NCBI GenBank assembly: GCA_963822575.1
Contig: CAWGHZ010000007.1
Location: forward strand, 868,001 to 932,000
Length of the DNA stretch: 64,000 bases
Origin: CAWGHZ01 sp963822575
GTDB lineage: Bacteria; Pseudomonadota; Alphaproteobacteria; MPNO01; DASWLB01
Reading direction: 5' to 3'
The notes below the pieces were generated by a model, which searched no databases, was not told the DNA's origin, and worked only from the letters and a program-made list of their open reading frames with translations. Within the stretch, counting starts at the first letter, position 1; each line of letters starts with the position of its first letter. Positions 36,406 to 45,698 of this stretch are shown in pieces. The translations under genes and the position numbers were made by a program.

Positions 36406-39075
36406 CTATTCCGGCGCCGGCCCCTGGGTCACGCGCGAGAGCGCGGCGGGACGTATCCACTTGGCGAACGCCGCCTTGATCGCGGGCGCGTCGAGCGCGA
36501 GGTAGCGCTTCGCCGCGATCATCGGCTCGTCGAGCGGCAGGTCGAGCCTGAGGCGCGCGAGATAGCCGCCGGCGATGTCCGCCTCGCTCGACTCGTCGAG
36601 CGGGATCTGACGCAGCAGGATCGCCTTGGCGAGATGCAGCTCGTCCGGCTGGACCGGAGTTCCCTGCATCGCCTTCATCTCGCGTTCCACCGCGTTCTGC
36701 ACCTTGAGCACGTTCGCCGGGTCGCAGGCGTACTGGACGATGTAGATGCCGCGGGTCTGGCTGGTGTCGAGATAGGCGCCGATATCGTAGACGAGCCCGG
36801 CGTTCTTGCGCAGGTCGCGGCTCAGGCGCGAGGCGTAGAACCCGCCGCCGAGCACGGTGTTGCCGAGACGCAGCGCGTAGTAGTCGGGATTCTTCCGGGT
36901 GAGCCCGACGGTCTGGGCCAGCGTCACGCGGTCCTGCATGCGGCTCGCGTCCGGCACGGATTCCGCCGTGGCTTGGCTCAGCGGCACCTTGGGGAGAAGC
37001 GTCTCCGGCTTCGGGCCGGTCGCGGACCAGCCACCGAAATGCTTCTCGATCACCGCCTTCGCCGTTTCGGGCGTCACCTTGCCGATCACCACGATGAAGG
37101 TCAAATCGGGCCGGAATGCCTTTCGGTAGTAGGCGCGCAGCCCGTCGAGCGTGATCGCCCCGACAGTCTTCGGCAGCGCCTCGCGCAGCGTCGGATCGTT
37201 CTCGGGATAGATCGCCTTGCGCAGGGCCCGGCGGCTGAGATAGCCGGGGCTTTGCAGCCGCCCCGCCACTTCGCCGGCCACCTGGTGCTTGACCACCGCA
37301 AGGTCGTGCGCGGTGAAGTTCGGATGCAGCTCGTTGTCGGCGAGGAGCGCGACGGCGCGGTCGAACGTCTCGGCGAGCGCCTGGACCGAGAAGTCGGCGC
37401 CGGCGCCTTCGTCGGCGCCGATGGCGTCGAGCGCCGCCTGGTATTCCTTCCGACCCATGTGCGCGGTGCCGTAGGAGAACATCCGGTCCAGCACTTCGGC
37501 CATGCCGTCCTGGCCCTTCGGCACCTCGAGTTCGGGCCGGTTCAGCACATGGCCGTAGACGCTGACAGTGTCGCTCACGTCCTCCGGCTGGACGACCAGG
37601 GTGATGCCGTTGGCGAGCTTCGTCACCACCGGCTGGCCTGCGCTCTTGGGCATGGCCAGGCGGTCGAGCGCCCGCTTCGCCCAGAGGGGCAAGGCGACGC
37701 CCTTGGCCGCGCCGATGGCGATGCTCTCCTGCCCGCCGAAGCCGCCGCCGGCGACGGGCTTGCCCGAGCCCCTGGGTGCGAGCACGGCGGTCACGGCGTG
37801 GCCGAGCATCAGATAGTCCTGCGCGGCCTGGTTCACCTCGGCGACGGACACCTTCTCGATGCGCGCGAGGTCCTCGGCGGGCGAGTCGAGGCCCTGCACC
37901 GCCACCGCCTCCGACCACACCGTCGCGAGCCCCTGGATCGAGTTCTTCTGGAGGGCCGCCTCGCTCTTTTCGCGTAGCTTGGCCGCTGCCACCAGCTCGG
38001 GCGGGACACCGTTCTTGGCGATGCTCTTGAGGATCGCGCGCACCTCGCGGTCGAGCGCCGCGCCGTCGCCGCCGGCGGGATAGGCCATGGTGACATAGCC
38101 GAGGCTCGCCTTCGCCAGTGGATCGAACGAAAAGCCGACGCCGAGCGCCTTGCCCTCGGCCACCAGGTCGTAGAGCGCCGCGCGCTCGCTGTTCAGCGCG
38201 TCGGCCAGCACCTCGACCGCGGGATAGTCGGGACTGTCGAAGCCGGGCAGGCGCAGCGCGATGACGCGGAGCGCGTAGGGCAGGTCGCTCGCGAGATGCA
38301 GAGCCAGCGGCTTGACCGGCTTGAGATTTATGGCCGGGCGCACGGGAAGTTTCGTGCGGGGGATGGCACCGAACAGCCCCTTCACCGTCGCCAGCGTCGT
38401 CGCCGGATCGACGTTGCCCGCGACGATCAGGATGGCATTGTTGGGCCCGTACCACTTGTCGTGGAACGATTTCAACATCGCACCCGTCGTCTTGTCGAAG
38501 GTCGGCTTGGTGCCAAGCGCGTCATGCTCGTAAGGTGTTCCCGCGAACAGCGCCTCGCGCAGCTTGGTGAACAGCACGTATGTCGGGCTCGACAGGTCGC
38601 GTGCGACCTCCTGCTCGATGGCGCCGCGCTCGAGCCGCCAGTCGGCCTCGGCGTCGTCGACCCCCGCCATGCGCAGCGCTTCGGTGTGCAGCGCGACGTC
38701 GAGATCTTCGGCCGGCACGGTGTAAAGGTATTGCGTCACGCTCTGGCGCGTGTCGGCATTGAAGCTGCCGCCCATCAGGCTGCCGATCTCGGCAAGCTGG
38801 TCCGCGGAAAGGCCGGGCGCACCGCGGAACATCATGTGTTCCTGGGCATGCGCCATGCCGGGGAACCCTTTCGGCGTCTCGTTTGCGCCGACCAGGTAGT
38901 TCACCGCGGTCGTGACCACCGGCGCGAGCGTGTTGCGCACGACGATGACCCGCAACCCGTTTGCGAGCGTGGCGCGCGTGACGTCGCTTTCGGACGCCGC
39001 CCCGGCGATCCGCGGAACGGCGAGGGCGAGGGCGAGCAGGAGCGCGGTACAGCAGAGTCTCGGCAAAATTTTCAT
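36406..39075 (-). CDS. Secreted M16 zinc metallopeptidase, two-repeat
   Basis: 889 residues. Signal peptide MKILPRLCCTALLLALALAV (cleavage near AGAASE). The first M16 half has the inverted zinc motif H76-AQ-E79-H80 and a distal Glu in ERGAIEQEVARD. The second half (from ~residue 480) has the M16 fold without the HxxEH motif (MAEVLDRMFSYGTAHMGRKE), as usual for the inactive half of the clamshell. Processes short peptides or misfolded fragments, here in the periplasm. Its promoter shares the 195-bp gap with the divergent hydrogenase operon. Confidence 0.92.
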   Translation of the reverse strand: MKILPRLCCTALLLALALAVPRIAGAASESDVTRATLANGLRVIVVRNTLAPVVTTAVNYLVGANETPKGFPGMAHAQEHMMFRGAPGLSADQLAEIGSLMGGSFNADTRQSVTQYLYTVPAEDLDVALHTEALRMAGVDDAEADWRLERGAIEQEVARDLSSPTYVLFTKLREALFAGTPYEHDALGTKPTFDKTTGAMLKSFHDKWYGPNNAILIVAGNVDPATTLATVKGLFGAIPRTKLPVRPAINLKPVKPLALHLASDLPYALRVIALRLPGFDSPDYPAVEVLADALNSERAALYDLVAEGKALGVGFSFDPLAKASLGYVTMAYPAGGDGAALDREVRAILKSIAKNGVPPELVAAAKLREKSEAALQKNSIQGLATVWSEAVAVQGLDSPAEDLARIEKVSVAEVNQAAQDYLMLGHAVTAVLAPRGSGKPVAGGGFGGQESIAIGAAKGVALPLWAKRALDRLAMPKSAGQPVVTKLANGITLVVQPEDVSDTVSVYGHVLNRPELEVPKGQDGMAEVLDRMFSYGTAHMGRKEYQAALDAIGADEGAGADFSVQALAETFDRAVALLADNELHPNFTAHDLAVVKHQVAGEVAGRLQSPGYLSRRALRKAIYPENDPTLREALPKTVGAITLDGLRAYYRKAFRPDLTFIVVIGKVTPETAKAVIEKHFGGWSATGPKPETLLPKVPLSQATAESVPDASRMQDRVTLAQTVGLTRKNPDYYALRLGNTVLGGGFYASRLSRDLRKNAGLVYDIGAYLDTSQTRGIYIVQYACDPANVLKVQNAVEREMKAMQGTPVQPDELHLAKAILLRQIPLDESSEADIAGGYLARLRLDLPLDEPMIAAKRYLALDAPAIKAAFAKWIRPAALSRVTQGPAPE

Positions 39076-39270
39076 GGGGGACCGAGCTGGAGGTGGTCAG
39101 GATGCCGGGTAAACGCACCCCGAATGCGGCGGTTTCGTGGCCGGTGGAGTGCGGCGTTGCCGATGGGCCATCCCGTCGCATGCGCCCACCTGCGACCGGC
39201 AGGCCCTTTATCCCGCGGCCGTGGCGTGGAATGATTGGCACCGCATGACAAATACACCGGCCCAGCGGAC

Positions 39271-40392
39271 ATGACCGGCGCCGCCCCCGCCGTGATCGGG
39301 ATCGACGGGCTCGACGCCCTGTTCGCCGCGCTGCGCGGGCGCGGCTACCGGCTGATCGGCCCGACAATGCGCGACCGGGCCATCGTCTATGACGACATCG
39401 AAACCGTCGCCGATCTGCCGCGCGGCTGGACCGACACGCAGGATGGCGGCACCTACCGCCTCGCAAGGCGCGACGACGACGCCTTGTTCGGCTACGCCGT
39501 CGGGCCGCAGTCCTGGAAGCGGTTCCTGCATCCGCCCGTCCTGCGCCTGTGGTCGGCGAAGCGCGACGGCGACCGCGTGACGGTCACGCCCGAGGCGCCT
39601 TCGGACGAGCGCTTCGCCTTCATCGGCGTCCGGTCCTGCGACTTGCACGCCATCGCCATCCAGGACCGCGTCTTCCTGGAGGGCGCGCACACCGACACCG
39701 ACTACAAGGCGCGGCGCGAGGGTGCCTTCGTCGTCGCGGTCAATTGCGGTACGGCGGGCGGCACCTGCTTCTGCGTCTCGATGAAAACCGGCCCGAAGGC
39801 CGATTCGGGCTTCGACCTCGCCCTCACCGAGATCGTGACGGACGGCGCGCGCGAATTCCTGGTCGAAACGGGCTCGGACGCAGGCGGCGAAATCCTCGCG
39901 GGCGTGGCGCAGCGGCCGGCGACCGGCGCCGACACCGGGGCCGCCCAGGCGGTCGTCGCCCGCACCGCCGCCAGCATGGGCCGCGAGATGCAAGAGGACG
40001 GCGTGCACCAGCTCCTCCTCGCCAATCTCGACCATCCGCGCTGGGACGAGGTGGCGGAACGATGCCTCTCCTGCGCCAACTGCACGATGGTGTGCCCTAC
40101 CTGCTTCTGCACCTCGGTCGAGGATTCGAGCGATTTGACGGGAATGGAGACGTCGCGGTCGCGCCGCTGGGATTCCTGCTTCACGCTCGATTTCTCCTAC
40201 ATCCACGGCGGCTCGGTGCGCACCTCCACGCGGTCGCGCTACCGCCAGTGGATGACCCACAAACTCGCGACCTGGTACGACCAGTTCGGCACGTCGGGCT
40301 GCGTCGGGTGCGGGCGCTGCATCACCTGGTGCCCGGTCGGGATCGACATCACCGAGGAGGTGGCGGCGATCCGCGGATCGGGCGAAGGCTGA
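39271..40392 (+). CDS. hydB: NiFe hydrogenase beta subunit (4Fe-4S, group 3b type)
   Basis: 373 residues from ATG 39271 (a TTG at 39235 is in frame but less likely). Two C-terminal ferredoxin-type cysteine sets: CLSCANCTMVCPTCFC and CVGCGRCITWCPVGIDITEE, plus a conserved RSCD (GVRSCDLHAI) and CGTAGGTCFCVSM in the N-terminal half. This is the iron-sulfur subunit that passes electrons between the gamma flavoprotein and the small subunit in soluble NAD(P)-linked hydrogenases / sulfhydrogenases. First gene of a five- to six-gene operon ending with the maturation protease. Weak RBS (agcgga). Confidence 0.88.
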   Translation: MTGAAPAVIGIDGLDALFAALRGRGYRLIGPTMRDRAIVYDDIETVADLPRGWTDTQDGGTYRLARRDDDALFGYAVGPQSWKRFLHPPVLRLWSAKRDGDRVTVTPEAPSDERFAFIGVRSCDLHAIAIQDRVFLEGAHTDTDYKARREGAFVVAVNCGTAGGTCFCVSMKTGPKADSGFDLALTEIVTDGAREFLVETGSDAGGEILAGVAQRPATGADTGAAQAVVARTAASMGREMQEDGVHQLLLANLDHPRWDEVAERCLSCANCTMVCPTCFCTSVEDSSDLTGMETSRSRRWDSCFTLDFSYIHGGSVRTSTRSRYRQWMTHKLATWYDQFGTSGCVGCGRCITWCPVGIDITEEVAAIRGSGEG

Positions 40393-40402
40393 GGGAAAGG
40401 CC

Positions 40403-40876
40403 ATGGTGGAGATCGAGGGCATCGACCGGATCGTGCGCGAGCACCCGTTCTTCGCGGGGCTGCCCGACGCGTTCCGCGACCTGATCCGTGGCTGCGCCAA
40501 GAACGTGCGGTTCGAGGCCGGCCAGTATTTGTTCCACGAGGGCGAGCCGGCGGATGCGTTCTACCTCTTGCGCCACGGCCGGGTCGCGCTCGAGATCACG
40601 GCGCCGGGCCGCGGCGCGGTGACGTTCCAGACCATCGTCGCCGGCGAGATTGTCGGCGTCTCCTGGCTGATCCCGCCCTATCGCTGGACCTACGACGCGA
40701 AGGCGCTGGAACTCGTGCGCGCCATCTCGCTGGACGCGCGCTGCCTGCGCGAGAAGTGCGAGGCCGACCACGACCTCGGCTACGACGTGATGATGCGCTT
40801 CCTGCCGGTCATCGCCCAACGGCTGCAGGCGACGCGGCTGCAGATCCTCGACGTGTACGGCAAGCCCGGTGCCTGA
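40403..40876 (+). CDS. cNMP-binding domain protein in hydrogenase operon
   Basis: 157 residues, a single cyclic-nucleotide-binding fold: HPFFAGLPDAFRDLI, EAGQYLFHEGEPADAFYLL, HGRVALEI, IVAGEIVGVSWL. There is no helix-turn-helix, so this is not a Crp-type transcription factor. The phosphate-binding cassette lacks the usual Arg-Ala pair (WLIPPYRWTY instead of xxxRRAA), so cAMP binding is uncertain. It lies between the beta and gamma hydrogenase genes (10 bp after one, overlapping the other), a position that suggests allosteric control or assembly of the enzyme. Confidence 0.82.
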   Translation: MVEIEGIDRIVREHPFFAGLPDAFRDLIRGCAKNVRFEAGQYLFHEGEPADAFYLLRHGRVALEITAPGRGAVTFQTIVAGEIVGVSWLIPPYRWTYDAKALELVRAISLDARCLREKCEADHDLGYDVMMRFLPVIAQRLQATRLQILDVYGKPGA

Positions 40877-40886
40877 GGCGGACCCG

Positions 40887-41693
40887 ATGGTGCCGCGCGT
40901 CGCGCGCGTCGCCCGCCGCAGGCGCGAGGTGGCGGAGACCTGGACGCTCGACATCGAAACGTCCGACGGCGCGGCCTATGCGCCGGGCCAGTTCAACATG
41001 CTGGGCGTGTTCGGCGTGGGCGAGGTGCCGATCAGCATGAGCGGCGACCCCGCCGCGGGCGGGAAGCTGGTCCACACGATCCGCGCCGTCGGGCCGGTCT
41101 CGGGGGCGCTCGCCGCGCTCAAGCCGGGCGATCCTGTCGCGCTCCGCGGCCCGTTCGGCTCTTCCTGGCCGATGGCGGAGGCCGTCGGGCGCGACGTGGT
41201 GGTGGTGGCGGGCGGGCTCGGCCTCGCGCCGCTGCGCCCGGCGCTTTACCGGCTGCTCGGCGAGCGGGAGCGCTACGGCAACATCTGCCTGCTCTACGGC
41301 ACGCGCAGCCCCGACGACATTCTGTTCCGGCGCGAGCTGGAGGCCTGGCGCCGCCGGCTCGACATCGACATCGAGGTGACGGTCGACCACGCGACCGGCG
41401 AGTGGCGAGGCCATGTCGGCGTCGTCACGGCGCTGATCCCGCGTGCCTCGTTCGACCCGCTGCACGCCATCGCCTTCGTTTGCGGGCCCGAGGTGATGAT
41501 GCGCTTCGCCGTCGCCGCGCTGGTACACGCCGGGGTGATGGACGACGCGATCTGGCTTTCGATGGAGCGCAACATGAAATGCGCCATCGGCTTCTGCGGC
41601 CACTGCCAGTTCGGCACAATGTTCGTCTGCCGCGACGGGCCGGTGTTCCGCTACGACCGCATCCGCACCCTGCTGGCGACGAAGGAGATCTGA
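40887..41693 (+). CDS. hydG: NiFe hydrogenase gamma subunit (FAD/NAD(P), 2Fe-2S)
   Basis: 268 residues from ATG 40887 (gaggcggacccg in front); a GTG at 40869 would overlap the previous gene. A ferredoxin-reductase fold with an FAD-binding barrel (YAPGQFNMLGVFGVGEVPIS), a nucleotide-binding domain (VVVVAGGLGLAPLRPALY; FVCGPEVMMRF) and a C-terminal [2Fe-2S] site (MKCAIGFCGHCQFG...C). It exchanges electrons with NAD(P)H. Same operon as hydB, with the small subunit 1 bp downstream. Confidence 0.88.
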   Translation: MVPRVARVARRRREVAETWTLDIETSDGAAYAPGQFNMLGVFGVGEVPISMSGDPAAGGKLVHTIRAVGPVSGALAALKPGDPVALRGPFGSSWPMAEAVGRDVVVVAGGLGLAPLRPALYRLLGERERYGNICLLYGTRSPDDILFRRELEAWRRRLDIDIEVTVDHATGEWRGHVGVVTALIPRASFDPLHAIAFVCGPEVMMRFAVAALVHAGVMDDAIWLSMERNMKCAIGFCGHCQFGTMFVCRDGPVFRYDRIRTLLATKEI

Positions 41694-41694
41694 C

Positions 41695-42477
41695 GTGGCG
41701 GCGAAACCGAAGAAGCCCCGCCTCGCCGTGTGGAAGTTTGCCTCGTGCGACGGCTGTCAGCTCACGCTTCTCGATTGCGAGGACGAACTTCTCGCGGTCG
41801 CGGGCGCAATCGACATCGCCTACTTCCCCGAGGCGACGCGCGGCGCGGTGAAGGGGCCGTACGACCTCTCGCTGGTCGAGGGCTCGATCACCACCCCGCA
41901 CGACGCCCAGCGCATTCGCGACGTGCGTCAGCGTTCGAAGCGGCTTGTCACCATCGGCGCCTGCGCGACGTCGGGCGGCATCCAGGCGCTGCGCAACTTC
42001 GCCGACGTGAAGGAATACGCCGAAATCGTCTATGCCCGGCCCGACTACATCCAGACGCTCGAGAAATCGACGCCCATCGCCGACCACGTGACCGTCGATT
42101 TCGAGCTGCGCGGCTGTCCTATCTCAAAGGTCCAGCTCGTCGAGGTGATCTCCGCCTTCCTCGCCGGGCGCCGGCCGGTGACGCCGCCGCACAGCGTCTG
42201 CATCGAGTGCAAGCTGAAGGGCAATGTCTGCGTGATGGTGGCGCACGGCACGCCCTGCCTCGGCCCCGCAACTCACGCCGGCTGCGGCGCGCTGTGCCCC
42301 AGCTATGACCGCGGCTGCTACGGCTGCTACGGGCCGAAGGAGACGCCGAACACCGCCTCGCTCAGCGGCTGGATGCAGAGGCTCGGCATGAGCGAGCGCG
42401 GGCTCAAGCACGTGTGGCGCAACTTCAACGGCAACGCGCCCGGCTTCCGCGAGGAGAGCGAGCGCCATGGCCCGTAA
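41695..42477 (+). CDS. hydD: NiFe hydrogenase small subunit
   Basis: 260 residues, GTG start. CDGCQLTLLD at residues ~18-27 and GACATSGG near ~95 supply proximal-cluster cysteines, with RGCPISKVQ and further Cys (CIECKLKGNVC, CLGPATHAGCGALCPSYDRG) for the medial and distal clusters. No Tat signal or membrane tail, so a cytoplasmic enzyme, consistent with group 3. The stop overlaps the start of the large subunit gene by 11 bp. Confidence 0.93.
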   Translation: MAAKPKKPRLAVWKFASCDGCQLTLLDCEDELLAVAGAIDIAYFPEATRGAVKGPYDLSLVEGSITTPHDAQRIRDVRQRSKRLVTIGACATSGGIQALRNFADVKEYAEIVYARPDYIQTLEKSTPIADHVTVDFELRGCPISKVQLVEVISAFLAGRRPVTPPHSVCIECKLKGNVCVMVAHGTPCLGPATHAGCGALCPSYDRGCYGCYGPKETPNTASLSGWMQRLGMSERGLKHVWRNFNGNAPGFREESERHGP

Positions 42478-43756
42478 GACCATCAAGGTTGACTACCTGG
42501 CACGCGTCGAGGGCGAGGGAGCGTTCAAGGTGGTGGTGCGCGACGGCAAGATCACGGACGCCGAGCTTTCGATCTTCGAGCCGCCGCGCTTCTTCGAGGC
42601 GTTCCTGCGCGGCCGCGACTTCGCCGAGGCGCCGGACATCACCTCGCGCATCTGCGGCATCTGCCCGGTCGCCTATCAGATGAGCGCGGTGCACGCGATG
42701 GAGGACGCGCTCGGCATTGGGGTGACCGGTCCGCTGCGCGACCTCCGCCGGCTCCTTTATTGCGGCGAGTGGATCGAGAGCCACACGCTCCACGTCGTCA
42801 TGCTGCACGCGCCCGACTTCCTCGGCTACGACGGCGCGATCGAGATGGCCAAGGATCACGGCGCCGAGGTGACGCGCGGCCTCGCCGTGAAGAAGGCGGG
42901 GAACGAGATCGTCGCCACCCTCGGCGGGCGCGAGATCCACCCGATCAACGTGCGCGTCGGCGGGTTCTACCGCGTGCCCGCCAAGCGCGATCTGGCGCCG
43001 CTCGCCGAGACGCTGAAGCGCGCGCGGGACGACGCGCGCGAAATGGTGCGCTGGGTCGCGGGTTTCGACTTCCCCGACCGTACGCGCGACTACATTTTCG
43101 TCGCGCTGCACCATCCGCACGAATACCCGTTCAACGAGGGGCGCATCGCGTCGAACCGCGGGCTCGATATCGCGGTCCGCGACTACGAGGACCGCTTCGA
43201 GGAAAGCCACGTCGCCCGCTCGACGGCGCTGCACTCGCGCATGACGGACGGCGGCGACTATCTCTGCGGCCCGCTCGCGCGTTATGCCCTCAATTTCGAC
43301 CGGCTGTCGCCGCTGGCACAGGACGCGGCGCGCGATGCCGGACTCGCTCCCGTCTGCACCAACCCTTACCGGAGCATCGTCGTGCGCGCGGTCGAGGTGC
43401 TCTACGCCTGCGACGAGGCGCTGCGCCTCATCGACGGCTACGATCCGCCCGACCGGCCCGGCCTCGACATCGCGCCGCGCGCCGGCACCGGGTTCGGCGC
43501 GACCGAGGCGCCGCGCGGCATGCTCTATCACCGCTACCGGATCTCCGAGGACGGCGCCATCGAAGCCGCGAAGATCGTGCCGCCGACATCGCAGAACCAG
43601 GCCTCCATCGAGGCCGATCTGGCGAGTTTCGTCGGCGGGTTCCTCGATTTGCCCGAAGCCGATCTTCGCCACCGCTGCGAGCAGACGGTGCGCAACTACG
43701 ACCCCTGCATTTCCTGCTCGACGCATTTCCTGCGGCTCGACATCGACCGCGGGTGA
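42467..43756 (+). CDS. hydA: NiFe hydrogenase large subunit
   Basis: 429 residues. The NiFe active site is bound by RICGICPVAY (L1, ~residues 62-71) and the C-terminal DPCISCSTH (L2). Typical group 3 length without the longer inserts of uptake enzymes. Only a short tail (FLRLDIDRG) follows the L2 motif, which is what the maturation protease must remove after Ni insertion. With the beta, gamma and small subunits it forms a soluble NADP-linked hydrogenase that can oxidise or evolve H2. The hyp genes for the Fe(CN)2CO ligands are not in the window. Confidence 0.95.
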   Translation: MARKTIKVDYLARVEGEGAFKVVVRDGKITDAELSIFEPPRFFEAFLRGRDFAEAPDITSRICGICPVAYQMSAVHAMEDALGIGVTGPLRDLRRLLYCGEWIESHTLHVVMLHAPDFLGYDGAIEMAKDHGAEVTRGLAVKKAGNEIVATLGGREIHPINVRVGGFYRVPAKRDLAPLAETLKRARDDAREMVRWVAGFDFPDRTRDYIFVALHHPHEYPFNEGRIASNRGLDIAVRDYEDRFEESHVARSTALHSRMTDGGDYLCGPLARYALNFDRLSPLAQDAARDAGLAPVCTNPYRSIVVRAVEVLYACDEALRLIDGYDPPDRPGLDIAPRAGTGFGATEAPRGMLYHRYRISEDGAIEAAKIVPPTSQNQASIEADLASFVGGFLDLPEADLRHRCEQTVRNYDPCISCSTHFLRLDIDRG

Positions 43757-43761
43757 CGGCG

Positions 43762-44358
43762 ATGGGCGAGGGGAGGCGGGTCGTGGTCGGCATCGGCAAT
43801 CCCGACCGCGGCGACGACGCGGCCGGGCGGCTGGTCGCGCGTCGCCTCGCGGCGATGATCGGTGCGCTGTCGTCAGATACCCTGCCGCCAACCCCCCACC
43901 CTGTCCCTCCCTCTCAAGGGGGGAGGGACAGGGTGGGGGGTTTCTTCGGGAATGCTGTGGAAATCTATGAGTGCGACGGCGAAGCGACCGAAATCCTCGG
44001 CTGCATCGAAGGCGCCGACCAAGCCTATCTGGTGGACGCCTGCGTGTCCGGCGCGGAAGGGGGGACGGTGCACGAATTCGACGCGGCGGCCGGGCCGCTC
44101 GCCGCCGCGCGGTTCGGCATTTCCACCCACGGGTTCGGCCTCGCCGAGGCCATCGAACTGGCGCGCGCGCTCGGCCGCCTGCCGGCAGTCTGCATGGTCT
44201 ACGCCATCGAGGGCGAACGCTTCGAGACCGGCACCGGCGTGAGCCCTGCCGTCGCCCGCGCGGTGGACGAGGTCGCAGAGTCGCTGAGCGGTGCGCTCGG
44301 CGGCGTCACAGCGCGAACGACTGGCCCATCGCCGGCATCACCACCTGCGTGCCCTTGA
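43762..44358 (+). CDS. Hydrogenase maturation protease with in-frame palindromic insert
   Basis: 198 residues from ATG 43762; a GTG at 43753 overlapping the hydA stop is an alternative. HycI/HoxW-type endopeptidase that trims the C-terminus of the large subunit: nickel-sensing residues in GIGNPDRGDDAAG (first Asp), VDACVSG and STHGFGL (His). Between the first helix and the strand VEIYECDGEATE lie ~28 residues (from LSSDTLPPTPHPVPPSQGGR) encoded by a perfect 53-bp palindrome that has kept the frame. The last ~17 residues overlap the MBL gene on the other strand by 53 bp and look like read-through. Whether the insert is tolerated is not known. Confidence 0.82.
   Translation: MGEGRRVVVGIGNPDRGDDAAGRLVARRLAAMIGALSSDTLPPTPHPVPPSQGGRDRVGGFFGNAVEIYECDGEATEILGCIEGADQAYLVDACVSGAEGGTVHEFDAAAGPLAAARFGISTHGFGLAEAIELARALGRLPAVCMVYAIEGERFETGTGVSPAVARAVDEVAESLSGALGGVTARTTGPSPASPPACP
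43890..43942. repeat. Perfect palindromic element (22-bp arms) inside the protease gene
   Basis: Left arm AACCCCCCACCCTGTCCCTC plus CC (43890-43911) is exactly complementary to the right arm at 43921-43942, with a 9-nt loop (TCTCAAGGG). This looks like the REP-like palindromes common between genes in GC-rich alphaproteobacteria, here inside a coding frame. No second copy was noticed in the window. Confidence 0.85.
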
Positions 44359-45698
44359 GCTCGCCCGCGAAATGGCGCATCGCGGCGGGATCGCCGTGCA
44401 CCAGGTAGGTTGTCTCCGGCCCGCCGGTTTTGGCGTGCCACGCGAGGAGTTCGCTGCGGTCGGCGTGCGCCGAAAACCCGTTGATGGTGTGGATGCGCGC
44501 GCGCACCGGGATCTCGTCGCCGAACAGCTTCACCGTTTTCGCGCCGTCGATGATGATGCGCGCGAGCGTCCCCTCGGCCGCGTAGCCGACGAACACCACG
44601 CTGCATTCCGGCCGGCTGAGGTTGTGGCGCAGATGGTGGCGCACCCGCCCGCCGGTGCACATGCCCGAGCCCGCCATGATGAGCGCGCCAGACCGGATGG
44701 TGTTGAGCGCGATCGAACTCGGCCGCCTCGCGTACGAAATGCAATCCGTCGAGGCCGAACGGGTCGCGTCCTTCGCGGAACAGAGCGGCGATCTCCGGCT
44801 CGTAGCCCTCGGGGTGGCGGCCGAAAATCTCGGTGGCCGAGATCGCCATCGGCGAATCGAGGAACACCTGGAGGTTTGCGGGCAGCGCCTTCGCCGCGAC
44901 GCCCTGGTGCAGGAAGTAGAGCAGCTCCTGCGCGCGCTCGAGCGCGAAGGTCGGCACGATGACGTTGCCGCCGCGCCCCGTCGCGTCGGCGATCGCGGCG
45001 ATCAGCTCGTCCGTCGAGGCCTGGAAGGAGCGGTGCTCGCGGTCGCCGTAGGTGGTCTCCATCACGACCGCGTCGGCGCCCTTGGGCACGACGGGATCGC
45101 GCAGAAGCGGCCGGCCGCGATTGCCGAGGTCGCCCGAGAAGAGCACGGTGCGCGTCCGCCCGTCCTCGGTCAGGCGCAGCAGGATCGACGCCGAGCCGAG
45201 GATGTGGCCGGCGTCGACGAAGATCGCGGCGATGCCGGGCGCAATGGCGATTTCGCGTCCGTAGACGGCGGTGCGGCCGAAATATTCCAGGCTGTTCATC
45301 GCGTCGAGCGTGGCGTAAAGGGCGGCCACGTCGCCCGATCTTGCGTTGCTATGCCCGGCGCGGCGCGCGCGATGGCGCGCCTCCTCCTCCTGCAGATGCG
45401 CGGAGTTGAGCATGACGAGGCGGGCGAGCTCGCGCGTCGCCGCCGTGGTCACGATTTCGCCGGTGAAGCCGCGCTTGACCAGCAGCGGGATGCGCCCGCA
45501 ATGGTCGAGATGGGCGTGGGTCAGCAGCAGATAGTCGATCGCCTTCGGGTCGAAGCCGAACGGCCCGGCGTTCTCCTCGTCCAGCTCGCGCCCGCCCTGG
45601 AACAGGCCGCAATCGATCAGCACGCGCTTGCCGGCGCACTCGACGAGGTGGCACGAGCCGGTGACGCCGCGGTCGGCGCCGTGGAACGAGAGCTTCAC
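44306..45698 (-). CDS. MBL-fold beta-CASP RNase-like protein (one-base frameshift near 44716)
   Basis: About 463 residues after correction, GTG start at 45698. Metallo-beta-lactamase motif THAHLDHCGRIP, metal His in DAGHILGSA, a beta-CASP module (PTFALERAQELLYFL; HPEGY), then after the shift LIMAGSGMCTGGRVRHHL and FSAHADRSELLAW. In the raw frame the protein goes out of phase after FVREAAE. Removing one base from the AA at 44716-44717 restores SIALNTIRSGALIMAG. The family contains mRNA-processing exonucleases and KH-less CPSF-like enzymes. The GTG overlaps the LOG stop, so it ends a four-gene operon. Confidence 0.83.
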
